NCBI GenBank assembly: GCA_037074705.1
Contig: CM073590.1
Coordinates: forward strand, 215,370,746 to 215,434,745
Length of the DNA: 64,000 bases
Direction: 5' to 3'
From: Zhengitettix transpicula
Lineage: Eukaryota; Arthropoda; Insecta; Orthoptera; Tetrigidae
Shown here: one piece after another, positions 23,656 through 34,655 of the stretch
Numbering within the stretch: the stretch's first letter is position 1
Layout: each line of letters begins with the position of its first letter
Notes under the pieces: model-generated
The model's input: only the letters and a program-made list of their open reading frames with translations
What the model was told of the DNA's origin: nothing
The model's database searches: none
Position numbers and translations under genes: made by a program

Positions 23656-26600
23656 CCAAGAGGGACACAAGCGCAGAATAATATTTTATTTATTCAATTC
23701 TAAAGCGTTCGACTCTGTTATAATCATTCTGCAAAGAAGAATTAAAAATGAAAAACATAATTAATTATACAAAATATAAAAAGCGTTAGATAATCACAAA
23801 AAGCATATCAAATATTAAAACGAATAAGTCGTATGCCAGGATTACCTTTATCAACGAACTTTCATTCGAAATTATTCGAATATTGTATAAATTTAATGTT
23901 AATTAAATTCAGTTCTTTACGAAACCTATCAACCGAACCAAAAACAATCTAACAAAATTAAAAGATAATATTACAGGATCACTATAATTTGGTTTACAGG
24001 ATTGATTGTGGTGACTGTGATATATATATATATATATTATCTCACTACCAGCCTTCATATAAACTATTTTATAATTCCTTGATGTCAAGAAGTACAACTG
24101 GAAGTCTCACAAATGAGTATACAATAACAGGACGTTTGACCAACATCAATTTTTATAAATAATTATAGTGCGTTATCGTGCACTTTTCCGGTTATTTAAT
24201 TGAATAATTGGACGATTCCGTGGTATATAGAAAAATATTACGTATTAAATAACAGGACACGAATATTTATTTTATCACATTAACATTTATGACATTTTTA
24301 AATTGTAATTCAGATTTGACGAATAATTAGTGCAAAGCGCCGAAAGCTTTAAAACTAAATAAATAAAAAATTGTAGGAGACTGTTCAAACGTTTTATTCC
24401 CTCTCTCTGATATTTACAACTTTCCAATATCGCTTCATTTATTATTATTTTGTTTTTGTAATTGCGGATATTTGCAAAAATAAAAGGTTCTTTAGCAAGT
24501 TTTATGAATATTCAATGGAGGAGATAATGGAACAATTTTTAAGAATACACAAATTAGACTCTATTTTATTTTCAGTCAGCAAAATTTATGGTTTTTTATA
24601 TCTGACAAACCTGTCATTTGGTACTGCACCTGCGACGATAAATTTCAATATTTTATAATTTATAATATTATAATTTCTAACAAATTGTAGCATGCTTAAC
24701 TTGAATCGGTATCTAAAGTATAAATGTATTGTCAATTAAGTTTTAGATAATGATTTATATTTTTTCAGTTTATGTTTACTACGCTCAGCTTGATTGATTA
24801 TTGATTAATCGGTGTAAACGTAAAGTGAAGTCCGTTGATTGATGAGAAAAAAAATCATTGAAATTTTTTAATCTAGAAATCAAAACGTTAGTATGGCGGT
24901 CGTATTGGATTTAAGTTTAATTTGAGATTAGGAGAAGTCATCTTGAACCGAATATCATCAGTCACTTCTTAAAGTAAATATATGGAATACGACTGACTTT
25001 TAGTATAAATTATTTATTTCATTATCAATCGAAGACAGTATATTATAAATATTTATTTTTAAATATTCTTTCATTATAAAGAATGTAATTGAATTTTTTT
25101 ATGTATTTAAAGGTCAACAAAGTGGTAATTGGTGACCCATATGTAAGAAGCACTCTTTGTAAATTATGTAAGATTCCAATAATAACATAGAAATGAGCAG
25201 TTTAAAAAGTTTAACATGTTATGGAAGGAGAACATCAGCAAATTTTGTAAATGTTTTTTCACTTTCAGATAGTGTTACACAGTTTTATGATAATTGGAAA
25301 ATTATTCATTTATACAAGTGGAGATTAATTATACATTTCAAATGTTGGTTAATTGAATTTTATTACACAGCAAAATGCTCCTTCATAAATTGAATAGTTT
25401 GCCCGTGTAATGATTCGCTTGATTAGAAGATTTATTTATTGGATATTTTTTTTCGACTAGTTTATATCATTTTGACTATAGCTCAGTTCTACTTCCACAA
25501 AAAACCCTGAGATATTCGAAATCGAATGAGCCTTTGTTTAACCAAGCGGCTGGAAAGAACATGTTCGCCTTTTATGCAACAGATATTTTGACTCGACTCT
25601 TGTTAGTTAGAATGTCACGACCCTACGTTTCGGATCAATTGAATCCAGCAGCTCTTGTCAAGGAAGAAGTAACTGAAAGAACTTTCCTGTGCTCCCCGCA
25701 GAGTTACATGCAACCCAATCAGAAAACACCTGTTGCTTTCGGACATGGAACACTCAAGTCCCGTGGTACCAAGATGAGTTCTGCTACGTTATAAGCTTAT
25801 TATTAGTTGAAGTCTGTGATAAAATATTTTTCAGATTTTACATAATGCAGTCATCACAATAACTAAGATCAAATGAGTGGGTGCCATCAATTATTTCCTA
25901 ATATGTTGTAAATAAAAATGAATTTATCTCAAGTCCGTTACTGAAATAATATTACTGATATGTCGAAGAGGTACTTTTCTGACTAACTGTTTTTAACAAA
26001 CGCTAAAACCTTATTGCAATCACCTGACATGACATTTAGTGTCAAATTTGTCTTTGTTGGCGTATAGTCTGAAATGTTACACAATTCCAGACGTATCTAC
26101 ATATAGTCTTAATTTATATCTTTATTTATTTATTTTAACTACCTTTAATTTAAATACTACCGATTTAATTAACTGTGTCTGAAGGATTTACAGTTTCTGT
26201 ATAATTTCTCCATTTTTTATTTTAATTATCTCCTCTTCTGTCACCATTAGCGTCTTATAAATTTTATGAGACTCTGTGACTCAATTCTACACTACTTTCC
26301 ATGATTCCTGGTCAGAAAATTTCATAATTTTACCATTTGTAAGAGTCTTACACACATTCACATTACCTGAGTGTGTAATAAATGTACAGCTGCTAAAAAT
26401 TGAGATAAAAATGATATCAATAACTTTTAGTTTCGAGCGAGGGTACGGAAATGATCAGACTGAATAGGATTAGGTGAGAGGTAAATCCAGCACCGTCTCT
26501 TACTCAGCGTCGAACGGAAAACTTTTACGATGGAAAAATATGAAAGTTCATAAAGTGGGGATCTTGGTATCTACAGTACTTTCCAGAGACATGAACAAAA

Positions 26601-27651
26601 TCAGAGAGCACTATGAAGTTGAAGATATAGTTAAATATAGAAAAGAAGACTGAGCAGTTATAGCCCCAAAAGCCTTCACAATCCAAAGTTGGCAGAAGAA
26701 AGACTCATTCTTAAAGTGGCCTCGGAGACTGAGAGAAAAAACTTCTCCAAAGAGCAGAAGCTCCTGCTAGAAGGCTGGGAACCAATCAAAAAGTCCAGAT
26801 CAGCCCACGTGATCTCCCCTCCAAACCAGGGTTTCTACAGAGTCTGCCCCGGAATTTAACGTGGGTTGAGAATTGTTGATGTGTTGTCTCAACCTGATAC
26901 GCCGATACGCTAGAGAAAAGATGAAGAGAAATTTCTCTCGAGTATACAGTTTTGAACAAAATAATAATAATAATAATAAATCTATATGACATTTTTTATC
27001 TCTGCCTTAATCTTAATTTCATTTTATAGATTTTATTAATGATGTTCTATTTACTTTTTTATTTTCTCATACAATTTGAAAAAATACATTCATATCCTTG
27101 CACTTATTTAATACATGATCATATGTAAACTCAATAATAAATATATAAGTATGGCCACAAACTACGACATAGCAAATATTTATTATTTAAGGGAATTTTC
27201 TGTAACATAATAAAAAATTATACTGGCACGTAGATTGGAAGTGATTATGAGAAATCGCGATGACAAATTGTATAGAAACTGGAGGGTGTCAGTTCATGAA
27301 ATTAATTATTTATTGCAACCTGTTAAATATGTATTTGGCGTTCATTACATAACGTCGAAGAAGTATTTCCAATAATATGAAAATTACTTAATGTAAATCA
27401 AGAGTATTTTATAATAATTGTTTAACTTTGATTCCTTTAATTAAGTAAATTTGTCAGTATTTGAACCAAAATAAAATTAATAAAAATGATTGAATAATTT
27501 CTATATGAGAATTTTTCGCCAAAAAAGCTTTTCTACGCAGTTTTGTTTGGAAATTGGTCGTTCTGCATATAATTTTTGTGACTACTCTCATCACAATTTA
27601 AAACTACAAAGAAAATAGTAAAAGGAAACCGTCAAGATATAATTTACTCAA
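23656..27651. other. AT-rich tract without a supported gene
   Basis: It contains a short (TA)n run at 24020-24037 and an (ATA)n run at about 26959-26981. The open frame at 25534-25794 (86 codons, non-ATG start, peptide with YATDILTRLLLVRMSRP) and the stretch at 26690-26860 (plus-strand LILKVASETERKNFSKEQ) are less biased than background. Neither has a recognisable family or good splice context. They could be fragments of old repeats. Confidence 0.35.
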
Positions 27652-27740
27652 TTATGGAAATGAAAATATAATACGTCTGTTTCAAAACATAACAATTAGA
27701 TGAAATAGCCGAATGAGAGACAAAATTAGGTGATTAAGAG
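27652..27740 (+). repeat. Dispersed repeat B, copy 2 (5' blocks)
   Basis: Carries the blocks tgaaaatataatacgtctg, gaaatagccgaatgagag and acaaaattaggtgat, which align with copy 1 at 23520-23600. A reverse-oriented stretch at about 27870-27912 (cgaaacgtcatttaatttct then gtcatttggcta) looks like the complementary blocks. The locus therefore seems to hold two opposed copies around the hairpin at 27751-27819. Confidence 0.5.
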
Positions 27741-27750
27741 CCGGCAATGA

Positions 27751-27819
27751 CAACCGCACAAATTAATAAAGTTGACAAACTGATAAGCTTTTGATTTTGT
27801 CAACTGGCTTGTGTGGTTG
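27751..27819. repeat. Inverted repeat between opposed repeat B copies
   Basis: Two nested stems: caaccgcacaa (27751-27761) with ttgtgtggttg (27809-27819), and agttgacaaa (27770-27779) with tttgtcaact (27796-27805). The loop is about 16 bases. One pairing in the outer stem is G-T like; the inner stem is perfect. Confidence 0.7.
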
Positions 27820-27912
27820 TGCCAATTATGGTTCTTGTGTGTTTCATCAACTGATGAAAGGTACAAAGCTCCTCGAAACGTCATTTAATTTCTTCTGTCA
27901 TTTGGCTAAAGA

Positions 27913-28890
27913 TGACGTCGAAAAGACAAGATAAATTCTTCTGCTTTATTAAACAAGTATTGCATAAATAGTTTCATCTTGTTGGTCTGCCAGCGATATC
28001 AAGCGATGTTCACCCACGAGACGTCAGTTGAGGGTCTGTTTCACAGCAATTAAACCTCTAAAGCCTTCACCCTTCAATTTCCTCACTTATGAATCATTTA
28101 TTTTTCTCTGATCCAAATGAGGACAGAAAAGCAAGAATTGCAAAAAGCAAGGCTCTTGGTTCTAGGATAGGCGAGTGTAAGGATCATGGTCGTAGGCAGG
28201 GTCATCCTCGCCCGATATGGAGTCCTGGGTGCAGGTGCCGAACTGCTCTGTCACTCCTCGTAATTGAACTGCCTTCAAAACACCGATAACAGCTCTTCAC
28301 GCAGCGATTGTCCGGTGACTGCTGTGGCACCAATACAAATGCAGCGGGAAATACGTGATTAACCCGCCGATTCACCACGACCTCACGACGAATGCTCAAT
28401 GAATCAAACCTGCAGTAATGACTGGTGCCGAATGGTCAAACTCATCGCTAGCGGGAATTTCTCTGATAGTTCCCATGAACTAACTCTGAAGACCAAGAAA
28501 TAATGGAGTCAACATCTAACGAAAATCAAAAGCTAAATCTTTTGATTATGATACGGCCAACTTGTTTTTGCTTTACTAAACCACATTATCCATACAAATT
28601 GACAATAAGTCAAGTATAATATGTATATATTTTTTGTTATAAAAATGTGTAATAATCCGATACATAAATATATTTAAGCAAAAAAATACTCGATCAATAT
28701 ATAAGATAAGTGATGGAAGCATAAAAATGTTGATAAACGTGACGAATATCTGAGTTTATAACAGCAATAATTTTGTTATTTAATATATTTGCACGGAACA
28801 GTTTAAAACGGAACGTTCTTTATATAGTCCCGAATTATCGACAAATTATTTTAACTTTTTTTTCGGTAAGAACAATTTTCCTCCAGCCGA
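27913..28890. other. Tract with a less AT-rich patch 28000-28440
   Basis: The patch carries overlapping short frames (28089-28289 plus, 28202-28399 minus) without recognisable protein features. The rest is AT-rich. No gene is supported. Confidence 0.35.
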
Positions 28891-28936
28891 CCTGTTGTGG
28901 TGTAGGGGTCAGCATGTCTGCTTCACATCACAGAGG
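28891..28936 (+). mobile_element. SINE family A copy 2, 5' part (split)
   Basis: The head has the A box tggtgtagggg (28898-28908) and continues to cacagagg at 28929-28936, where a foreign insert begins. The SINE resumes at 29625 with the same eight bases. Joined across the insert, the two parts give a normal tRNA-like head whose B box (ggttcgaatg) lies about 30 bases beyond the insertion point. Confidence 0.8.
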
Positions 28937-29624
28937 ATCTAGGACATTTCGGAGGGGACCGTTTCGGCCCAGAGACGTTTCGGCGCGAGAATTGGACATA
29001 GTCCAGGGAACTCGTTTGAAACAATTTTTTTTAACAAATACACAAGAGAATAAAAAAATTCTGTTATTCATTTTCTCTACTTTATTAGAGATGAGAAAAA
29101 AATATACTGATTAACATATCAACGCAAATGCGGAAATTCTGAAGATAGAAACGTGAAAATTCATGCAATCCTGTATGATTAATCATTTTTATTGATGAGT
29201 TTTTTATGTCTCTTACTTTACAGGCTATAATAACTCTACTTTACATGTTATAATAACATGAATTTTATGCGTATTTTGTAAATAAAATATTGCTTTCATA
29301 GTAATGAAAAGTTTTATGTGATCTATTAAGTTATTTAATTACGTACAAATTCATACCATTAATTAATTGCATATTATAATTGTATTCTTAATTATTTTGT
29401 ACACTAAAATTTTTGTTTTTATGTTATTTTAAATTTCTAAACGCTAATTATTGTAGGTTAAAATAAAATAGTTTCTAATAATTATTTGTGATTTCATAAT
29501 ATAACGTAATCTATCTCCTTATCCGGGGACTAATGGAGTTAATAATAAGTAAGTTTCAATCAAATGCTCACACCAAAGTGATCAAATGCCGAAATGACTT
29601 GGGCCGAAACGTCCCATTCCCCAG
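28937..29624. mobile_element. 688-bp DNA-transposon-like insert in a SINE, 8-bp TSD
   Basis: The insert interrupts a SINE and is flanked by a perfect 8-base duplication, cacagagg (28929-28936 and 29625-29632). Its ends are imperfect inverted repeats built from copies of a tttcggc motif. The left end has gaccgtttcggcccagagac and then cgtttcggcg. The reverse complement of the right end has gacgtttcggcccaagtcat. An 8-base target duplication fits the hAT superfamily and some others. The interior is AT-rich with no transposase frame, so this is a non-autonomous, MITE-like copy. The superfamily is not settled by what can be seen. Confidence 0.8.
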
Positions 29625-29770
29625 CACAGAGGCCCCGGGTTCGAATGTATGTTTGTGTGCGTGAGAGTAACTCGTCAAATCAGTCCCCAATAAAGAAAAG
29701 ACGACTTCCCATACTGAGTCACTAATAACCAGAGCTGTTGATGCGACTGTAAATAAATCAATAAAAAAAA
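29625..29770 (+). mobile_element. SINE family A copy 2, 3' part (split)
   Basis: Begins with the duplicated cacagagg, then the B box ggttcgaatg (29638-29647). The body includes gtttgtgtgcgtgagagtaa and the tail gatgcgactgtaaataaatc followed by A-rich sequence. The tail matches those at 38424-38450 and, reversed, 40813-40832, which fixes the family's 3' end. Confidence 0.8.
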
Positions 29771-29912
29771 TCCTCTTCCCGGTCTTGTTCTTATGCACAT
29801 TTTCAGATCTCATCTTATGGTTAAATTAAAGAAAAATATTAATTTTGTTGTCTGACTTACGAGTAAGAAACGCTTCTTTTATAAAAGAAAAACCTTAAAA
29901 TTGCGTTGACTA

Positions 29913-30089
29913 TTATTGAATGAAAATAACTTTCATACGTCAACAATATAATAAAATACTCAGGAGCTTTTGTTCTTTCGAACATATTCGTTGGAGTGTT
30001 ATACGCAAAAATCTGGGAATATGTTGGAAGGAACGAAATCTCCCGAGTAATTTTTTATATTGTTAACATGTGAATGTTTCATTCAATAA
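29913..30089. mobile_element. 177-bp foldback element (imperfect palindrome)
   Basis: The left arm starts ttattgaatg at 29913 and the right arm ends cattcaataa at 30089. The arms are reverse complements over about 70-75 bases with scattered mismatches and a small length difference. Matching inner blocks are caacaatata/tatattgtta, tactcaggag/ctcccgagta and gaacatatt/aatatgttgg. The loop is about 29 bases (29989-30017). This is the shape of a foldback or palindromic MITE. I could not confirm a target-site duplication. Confidence 0.7.
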
Positions 30090-33087
30090 AAGTTTACCAA
30101 TTTTTAATGTTTTTGTTTTATTTCGAAAATATATTGGTTTTCTGGTTTTTATTTATTTGTCATAATAGGTTTAATACTGTTTTTAGTTTTATTATTTTAA
30201 CCAGTTGACATACTCCCTATTGAAACATTAAAATTTATGACTCACTTATCAAACATTGCGCACGGTTCTTAAACTTAATTTAGCTTTGATTAAAATACGT
30301 CTTTGGTCTTTTCGTTATTCTTAAACTGTGTAACATAAAACTCATTCTTCCACAATCATTTTTCATTTAATACTTCTTGACTCTGTCTATGAGATCAACA
30401 AGACCCTTAAATGATAAGTAAGTTTGGCAGTCTGTATTTTAAAATTTAACTTTTTTTTCTTCAAATGGTGGATGAAAATTAAAGAAAGCCTACAGATAAT
30501 TTGCCGCTTCAGAAAATAAACGTTCAGCGATTTTTCAGCCAGAACTAACCATATACGTATTCAAGCAGGTAAAGTCAGCTTTGGAACGTACTCCGCTTGA
30601 TATGTCGATAGCGAATGGCAATTTAATATTACTGTAAACCGTCTAAATATTCTTTACACCAACGAAGAGAGTTTTTAACGAAAGCGGTTCATCAATTTTC
30701 TTGTGAAAGTAATAGTGACACGACAATAATTTATATTTATATATATTTATTTCGGTTCTCCTGATATTTTAAACGGAAATATTACAATTATTCGATTTGA
30801 GGCCATGAAGAGACAAAACTATTACTTTATTTATGTAAATTTTAAATCCGAGGACAGAAATATTAAATTTTATTTTCATTTATACGTTTGTGAACCCTTA
30901 TATATTTTTTAAAACAAGGAATTATTTTTGATTGTTCCAAATATACTGGTATAACCAAAAAAATTTAAAGTATTGAAAATTTGATCTGCCATTTGTGTGA
31001 ACTCTTCTTCACCCTTTCTCAAATTTAACAACAGTTTTTAGACACAGAAACTTTCGTCATGCGTATTGGCTTAACGGCAAAGGATGTCAGCCTACAGAAA
31101 CAAACAACAGTTTCACCAAGAGTGAATATTTATTCCTCGTTTAAATATTCGTGGTTGTGTGCACTCGTGGAAAGCATAAAACCAGTGTGGATTAGCCAAC
31201 TTCAAAGCAATTCAGCTGCTCTTGCTTACAGCGTTAAAGACTCTCCCTTCAAACAATTTTCCGCCACCTTAATTACTTCCCTTACTGACCACAATGTGGT
31301 ATTAAAACCAGTCATATACTCAAATAATAAACCTGTGATCTCAATATCATCTTGTCTTAAGCATTAAAAACCCATCGACCAGTAATAAACGACGATATTG
31401 CAAAAATTTGAAATGTAGAGATTATTAGACATATCTGAAGTATTTATTTATTGTATTTTCTGCTCAATGTAGTTGAGTTTTTATAATTCTGATGCTTGTA
31501 ATCTCGGTAAACTCAGAAATTTTGGCACTTAATTTTTTTTCAACTATTAATAGTTACGTTAAATATATAATAAATTCTTGCTAAGGGACTTTCTGTTTTC
31601 GTAAACTTCGGGACAAGTATACCGCCGTTTTCCGCAGATGGCCACTGATTTATGAACGAACTTTTCTTAGCGGAATATTTTTCTTTCACGTGAATAATGC
31701 TAAAGATAGCGACCGCAGCATCCGAAGTGAATGCTACGAAACGGGTTTCCTCATAAGGTAGTCTCAAATTAAATGACGCATATGGAAAAAAAAATATACA
31801 TCTTGAGTCAGAAATTTCGTTACAAAAGATTCAGTGTTCCACTTATCTAGGCAAATGAATCATTGCTGAAATGTTACGTTCCCCTAATGTGGTTACTCAA
31901 GAAGAAGAGCATTAACTGATAGCTGAAGAAAATGGCAGCGGTTATTTATGTTCAGTGTATATAAACTTTATTAGGAATTTAAAGAGGTATGCGTTGTGGA
32001 GTTACACATATTTCTCAGAGCGGAATGTTGAAACCATCCAAGGACCATGTGTCTGTCGCAATCTAATATTAAAGAAATTTCCACTGTCAATAGGTTTTCA
32101 TTTGTAATAGATTATATTGTAGTATATAAAAGCATTTAGGGCAATTGTGAATGAAATAGATGCATACTTGTTAAACATGAATAAGAATTAATATTAAATT
32201 CTTGATAGTTGTTTTTCATAAACTACAATACAGGATACGTGTGTCCTGCCTGAAAATAGTTAATTCAACTGTAACAATTTAATACGTTATTCGAACTTAA
32301 TTTCCAAGTCAAATTATATAAATAACTAGTCAAAAAAAGCAGACAAAAATCAGTGCTAAATTAAATTCCACACTTCATTCCTGTAATCCTTGTTGCTTTC
32401 GTCAGGTGATTCGAAAAACGCAAAATCCGTAAGAACGGCACACCAAAACTGGTTACGAACTTAAAGGCAAAGCTGAAACGAAGTTTCATCAGTCTGCATG
32501 TTATATGAAGTGTTTTCATATGAAACATTTCTGATATAATTCTGGCGTCAACGTCTAAAATCTTAGCATTTTTCCTATAAAATAAATGTTTTTAATTGAT
32601 TATATATTTGGAGACTACAGATTGTTTATCACTAGGAAGTTTTACATTGGTAATATGTTCTGTGATCTTTTTGTTTGCCCTGTGTACCAGAAATCACAAT
32701 CAGATTTTGTAAACTTCACAATGTTTGCTTCAAGTGTAGTTTTTATAAAAATTAAATTGTATTAATAGACCTATAATTATATTCTTCAAAATTTAGACAA
32801 ATTACGATATGATAATTTTTAATAAGGTAGAACGAGAAAAACTTTGGATTCAGATGATTGTATTTTATTCAATCTAATGTTTACGTATTTATTAATAAAA
32901 TTTAAAGGGTACTCATTAGAAATTAAAATGTAACGGACTATATTTATGTTGAGTTTATGGAACTTGGAGCTTGAAACTAATATAGCTCTGTCTTTAAGAT
33001 TGTATCCCATAGCCCTCTTTCGGTTAAAAGGATAATAAGAAATAAAATTAAGAACACGACCTGAGTACAGAGATTTTCGAAACCAAT
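30090..33087. other. AT-rich tract without a supported gene
   Basis: It contains a repeat B copy (32335-32445, listed separately). The 102-codon plus frame at 31059-31367 is less biased than average and Ser/Val-rich, but it has no domain, repeat or signal feature I recognise. The 75-codon minus frame at 31540-31767 is similar. Probably intronic or intergenic. Confidence 0.4.
32335..32445 (+). repeat. Dispersed repeat B, copy 3 (partial)
   Basis: Matches the 3' half of the family: agacaaaaatcagtg, a degenerate ttaaattccacac block, then ccttgttgctttcgtcagg and gaaaaacgcaaaatccgtaa. These blocks align closely with the copy at 51541-51620. Confidence 0.6.
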
Positions 33088-33217
33088 TGCCTGAATTCTT
33101 CGCCTTTTATATAATTTGAAAATTGTGTGTTTCAATGCCCCTTGACTTTAAAGTCTGTAGATATTAAAGTCATTAGTTTTTAAACAGGTATAAAAATATC
33201 TGCAGTATTGATCATAT
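33088..33217 (+). repeat. Direct repeat, upstream member
   Basis: Shares blocks with 34562-34655: tgcctgaattcttcgccttt, aatttgaaaattgtgtgttt, aatgccc and aggtataaaaatatct. About 35 extra bases lie between the third and fourth blocks. The members are about 1475 bases apart in the same orientation. This is either a local duplication or two copies of one dispersed repeat. Confidence 0.7.
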
Positions 33218-34493
33218 TACAACTGGTGAGACTGGAAGAATTGTGACTGTATACAGTGGCATCAAGGAAATGAAGCTAACGGTTCAATTCAAATTTATGA
33301 GCATATTGATGATCATTGATAGTATTGACTATAAGATATGAGTGGACTGAACAATACAAAAAATGGTAACTTTTAACGTTTCATGGACCACAGTTCCTTA
33401 GGATTTGTATAAAGCTCGGTACATGTTTGGATGTCATTTTTTGGCTCATAAACCTCTCTGTTCCAAAAAGATTGATCTAGCTTCGTAATAGCTTGACAAA
33501 GACATGGGGGTAGGGGGCGGAAGTGATACAGATTTCTGATCATCGACTAAGGAGAATTTGCAATATTTTTGAGGGAGGAGAGAGGATAGAATGATAGGTT
33601 CTGCTTTCAAAATAATTGTTCAGGTAAGCAAATAAAACCTACTGTAAGCGAACGCCAGCGTTTGTGTCTAGGAACTGTTGGTATTAGTTGCGTCATTCTC
33701 GGGGAGGTGCGTTGAGGATATTTAACACCATATTTGAAAAAGGTCAGCAATGAAGCAATCTATTCGAATAATTTTCATGCTTTTAAGGGGGTTGGTCAAA
33801 ACTCCAAATTTCAGTTTTTGTAACAGGCTATAAGAATACACATTTACTTAAAGTCAAATAAAAGATAAATAACAGATAAATTAAATAATTTTCTACATAA
33901 ACATATAATAAAATAATTCGTAATTTGTGAGAATTTTACTTTTTCGCTTAGAGATCAGCTGAATTTCAGTCGTCTGTCCTATTTATGGGTAATTAAGCCA
34001 TCAATATAGGCTACGTCATATCTAGACGTTTCCTTTGACAACAGATCAATATACTGGAATTTCATCTTACGTTTGAAAGAGATATTATTGTCTAGTTATC
34101 GCTAGCAATAAGAGAAAAATGTACATAGGCAATCTGCATCGGTTCTGTGGTATCCTGACGGTAGCAATGGTATTCGTTTTCGTTTAACCATAGAAATGCG
34201 CGTTCATTATTTATATCACCATGATCTTGTTTCACATTTGTTGGCATGTATTACTAGAATTCCTTGCTTGGAATTCCCGCTAGGTCAGCACGCATTCTAT
34301 AACATTCCAATTTTTGTAATCTCATTCTCCAGCAAGGTTAAATACACACTAACGATATATGATATATAAGCGTATAACATTACGTGTGACAGTGGTATTT
34401 TCAAACGCATTTATATGTGCCTCTGTGTGTTTCTGCCATAAAACCTAACTATTATATAATTAAAACTGCTTATAATGTATTTGTTCTTTCTAG

Positions 34494-34557
34494 GTTCTGA
34501 GTGACGTTGACACTCCTGAAGAAAACCGTACAAATACAGTGGAAGAACACCGTACAG
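34494..34557 (+). CDS. Internal coding exon 1 of an unassigned gene
   Basis: A pyrimidine-rich acceptor (ttgttctttctag) precedes 34494, and an exon of 64 bases ends at the donor CAG|GTAATG. Only one of the three frames is open. It reads VLSDVDTPEENRTNTVEEHR and then Thr, and leaves one base of the next codon. The peptide is acidic, polar and free of hydrophobic segments, so it probably lies in a flexible linker. With exon 2 the coding length is 108 bases, exactly 36 codons, and exon 3 continues in its only open frame, which supports one transcript. I recognise no family. Upstream exons should lie left of here or outside the window. The intron side of its donor abuts a direct repeat (34562-34655). 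Confidence 0.6.
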
Positions 34558-34561
34558 GTAA

Positions 34562-34655
34562 TGCCTGAATTCTTCGCCTTTCTTCTAATTTGAAAATTGT
34601 GTGTTTTAATGCCCTTATTAATCAGGTATAAAAATATCTAAAGTATCGAACATAT
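34562..34655 (+). repeat. Direct repeat, downstream member, abutting exon 1 donor
   Basis: Begins four bases after the exon 1 donor and matches 33088-33217 in order and orientation. The exon itself has no counterpart upstream of the other member, so the exon was not part of the duplicated unit. Confidence 0.7.
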
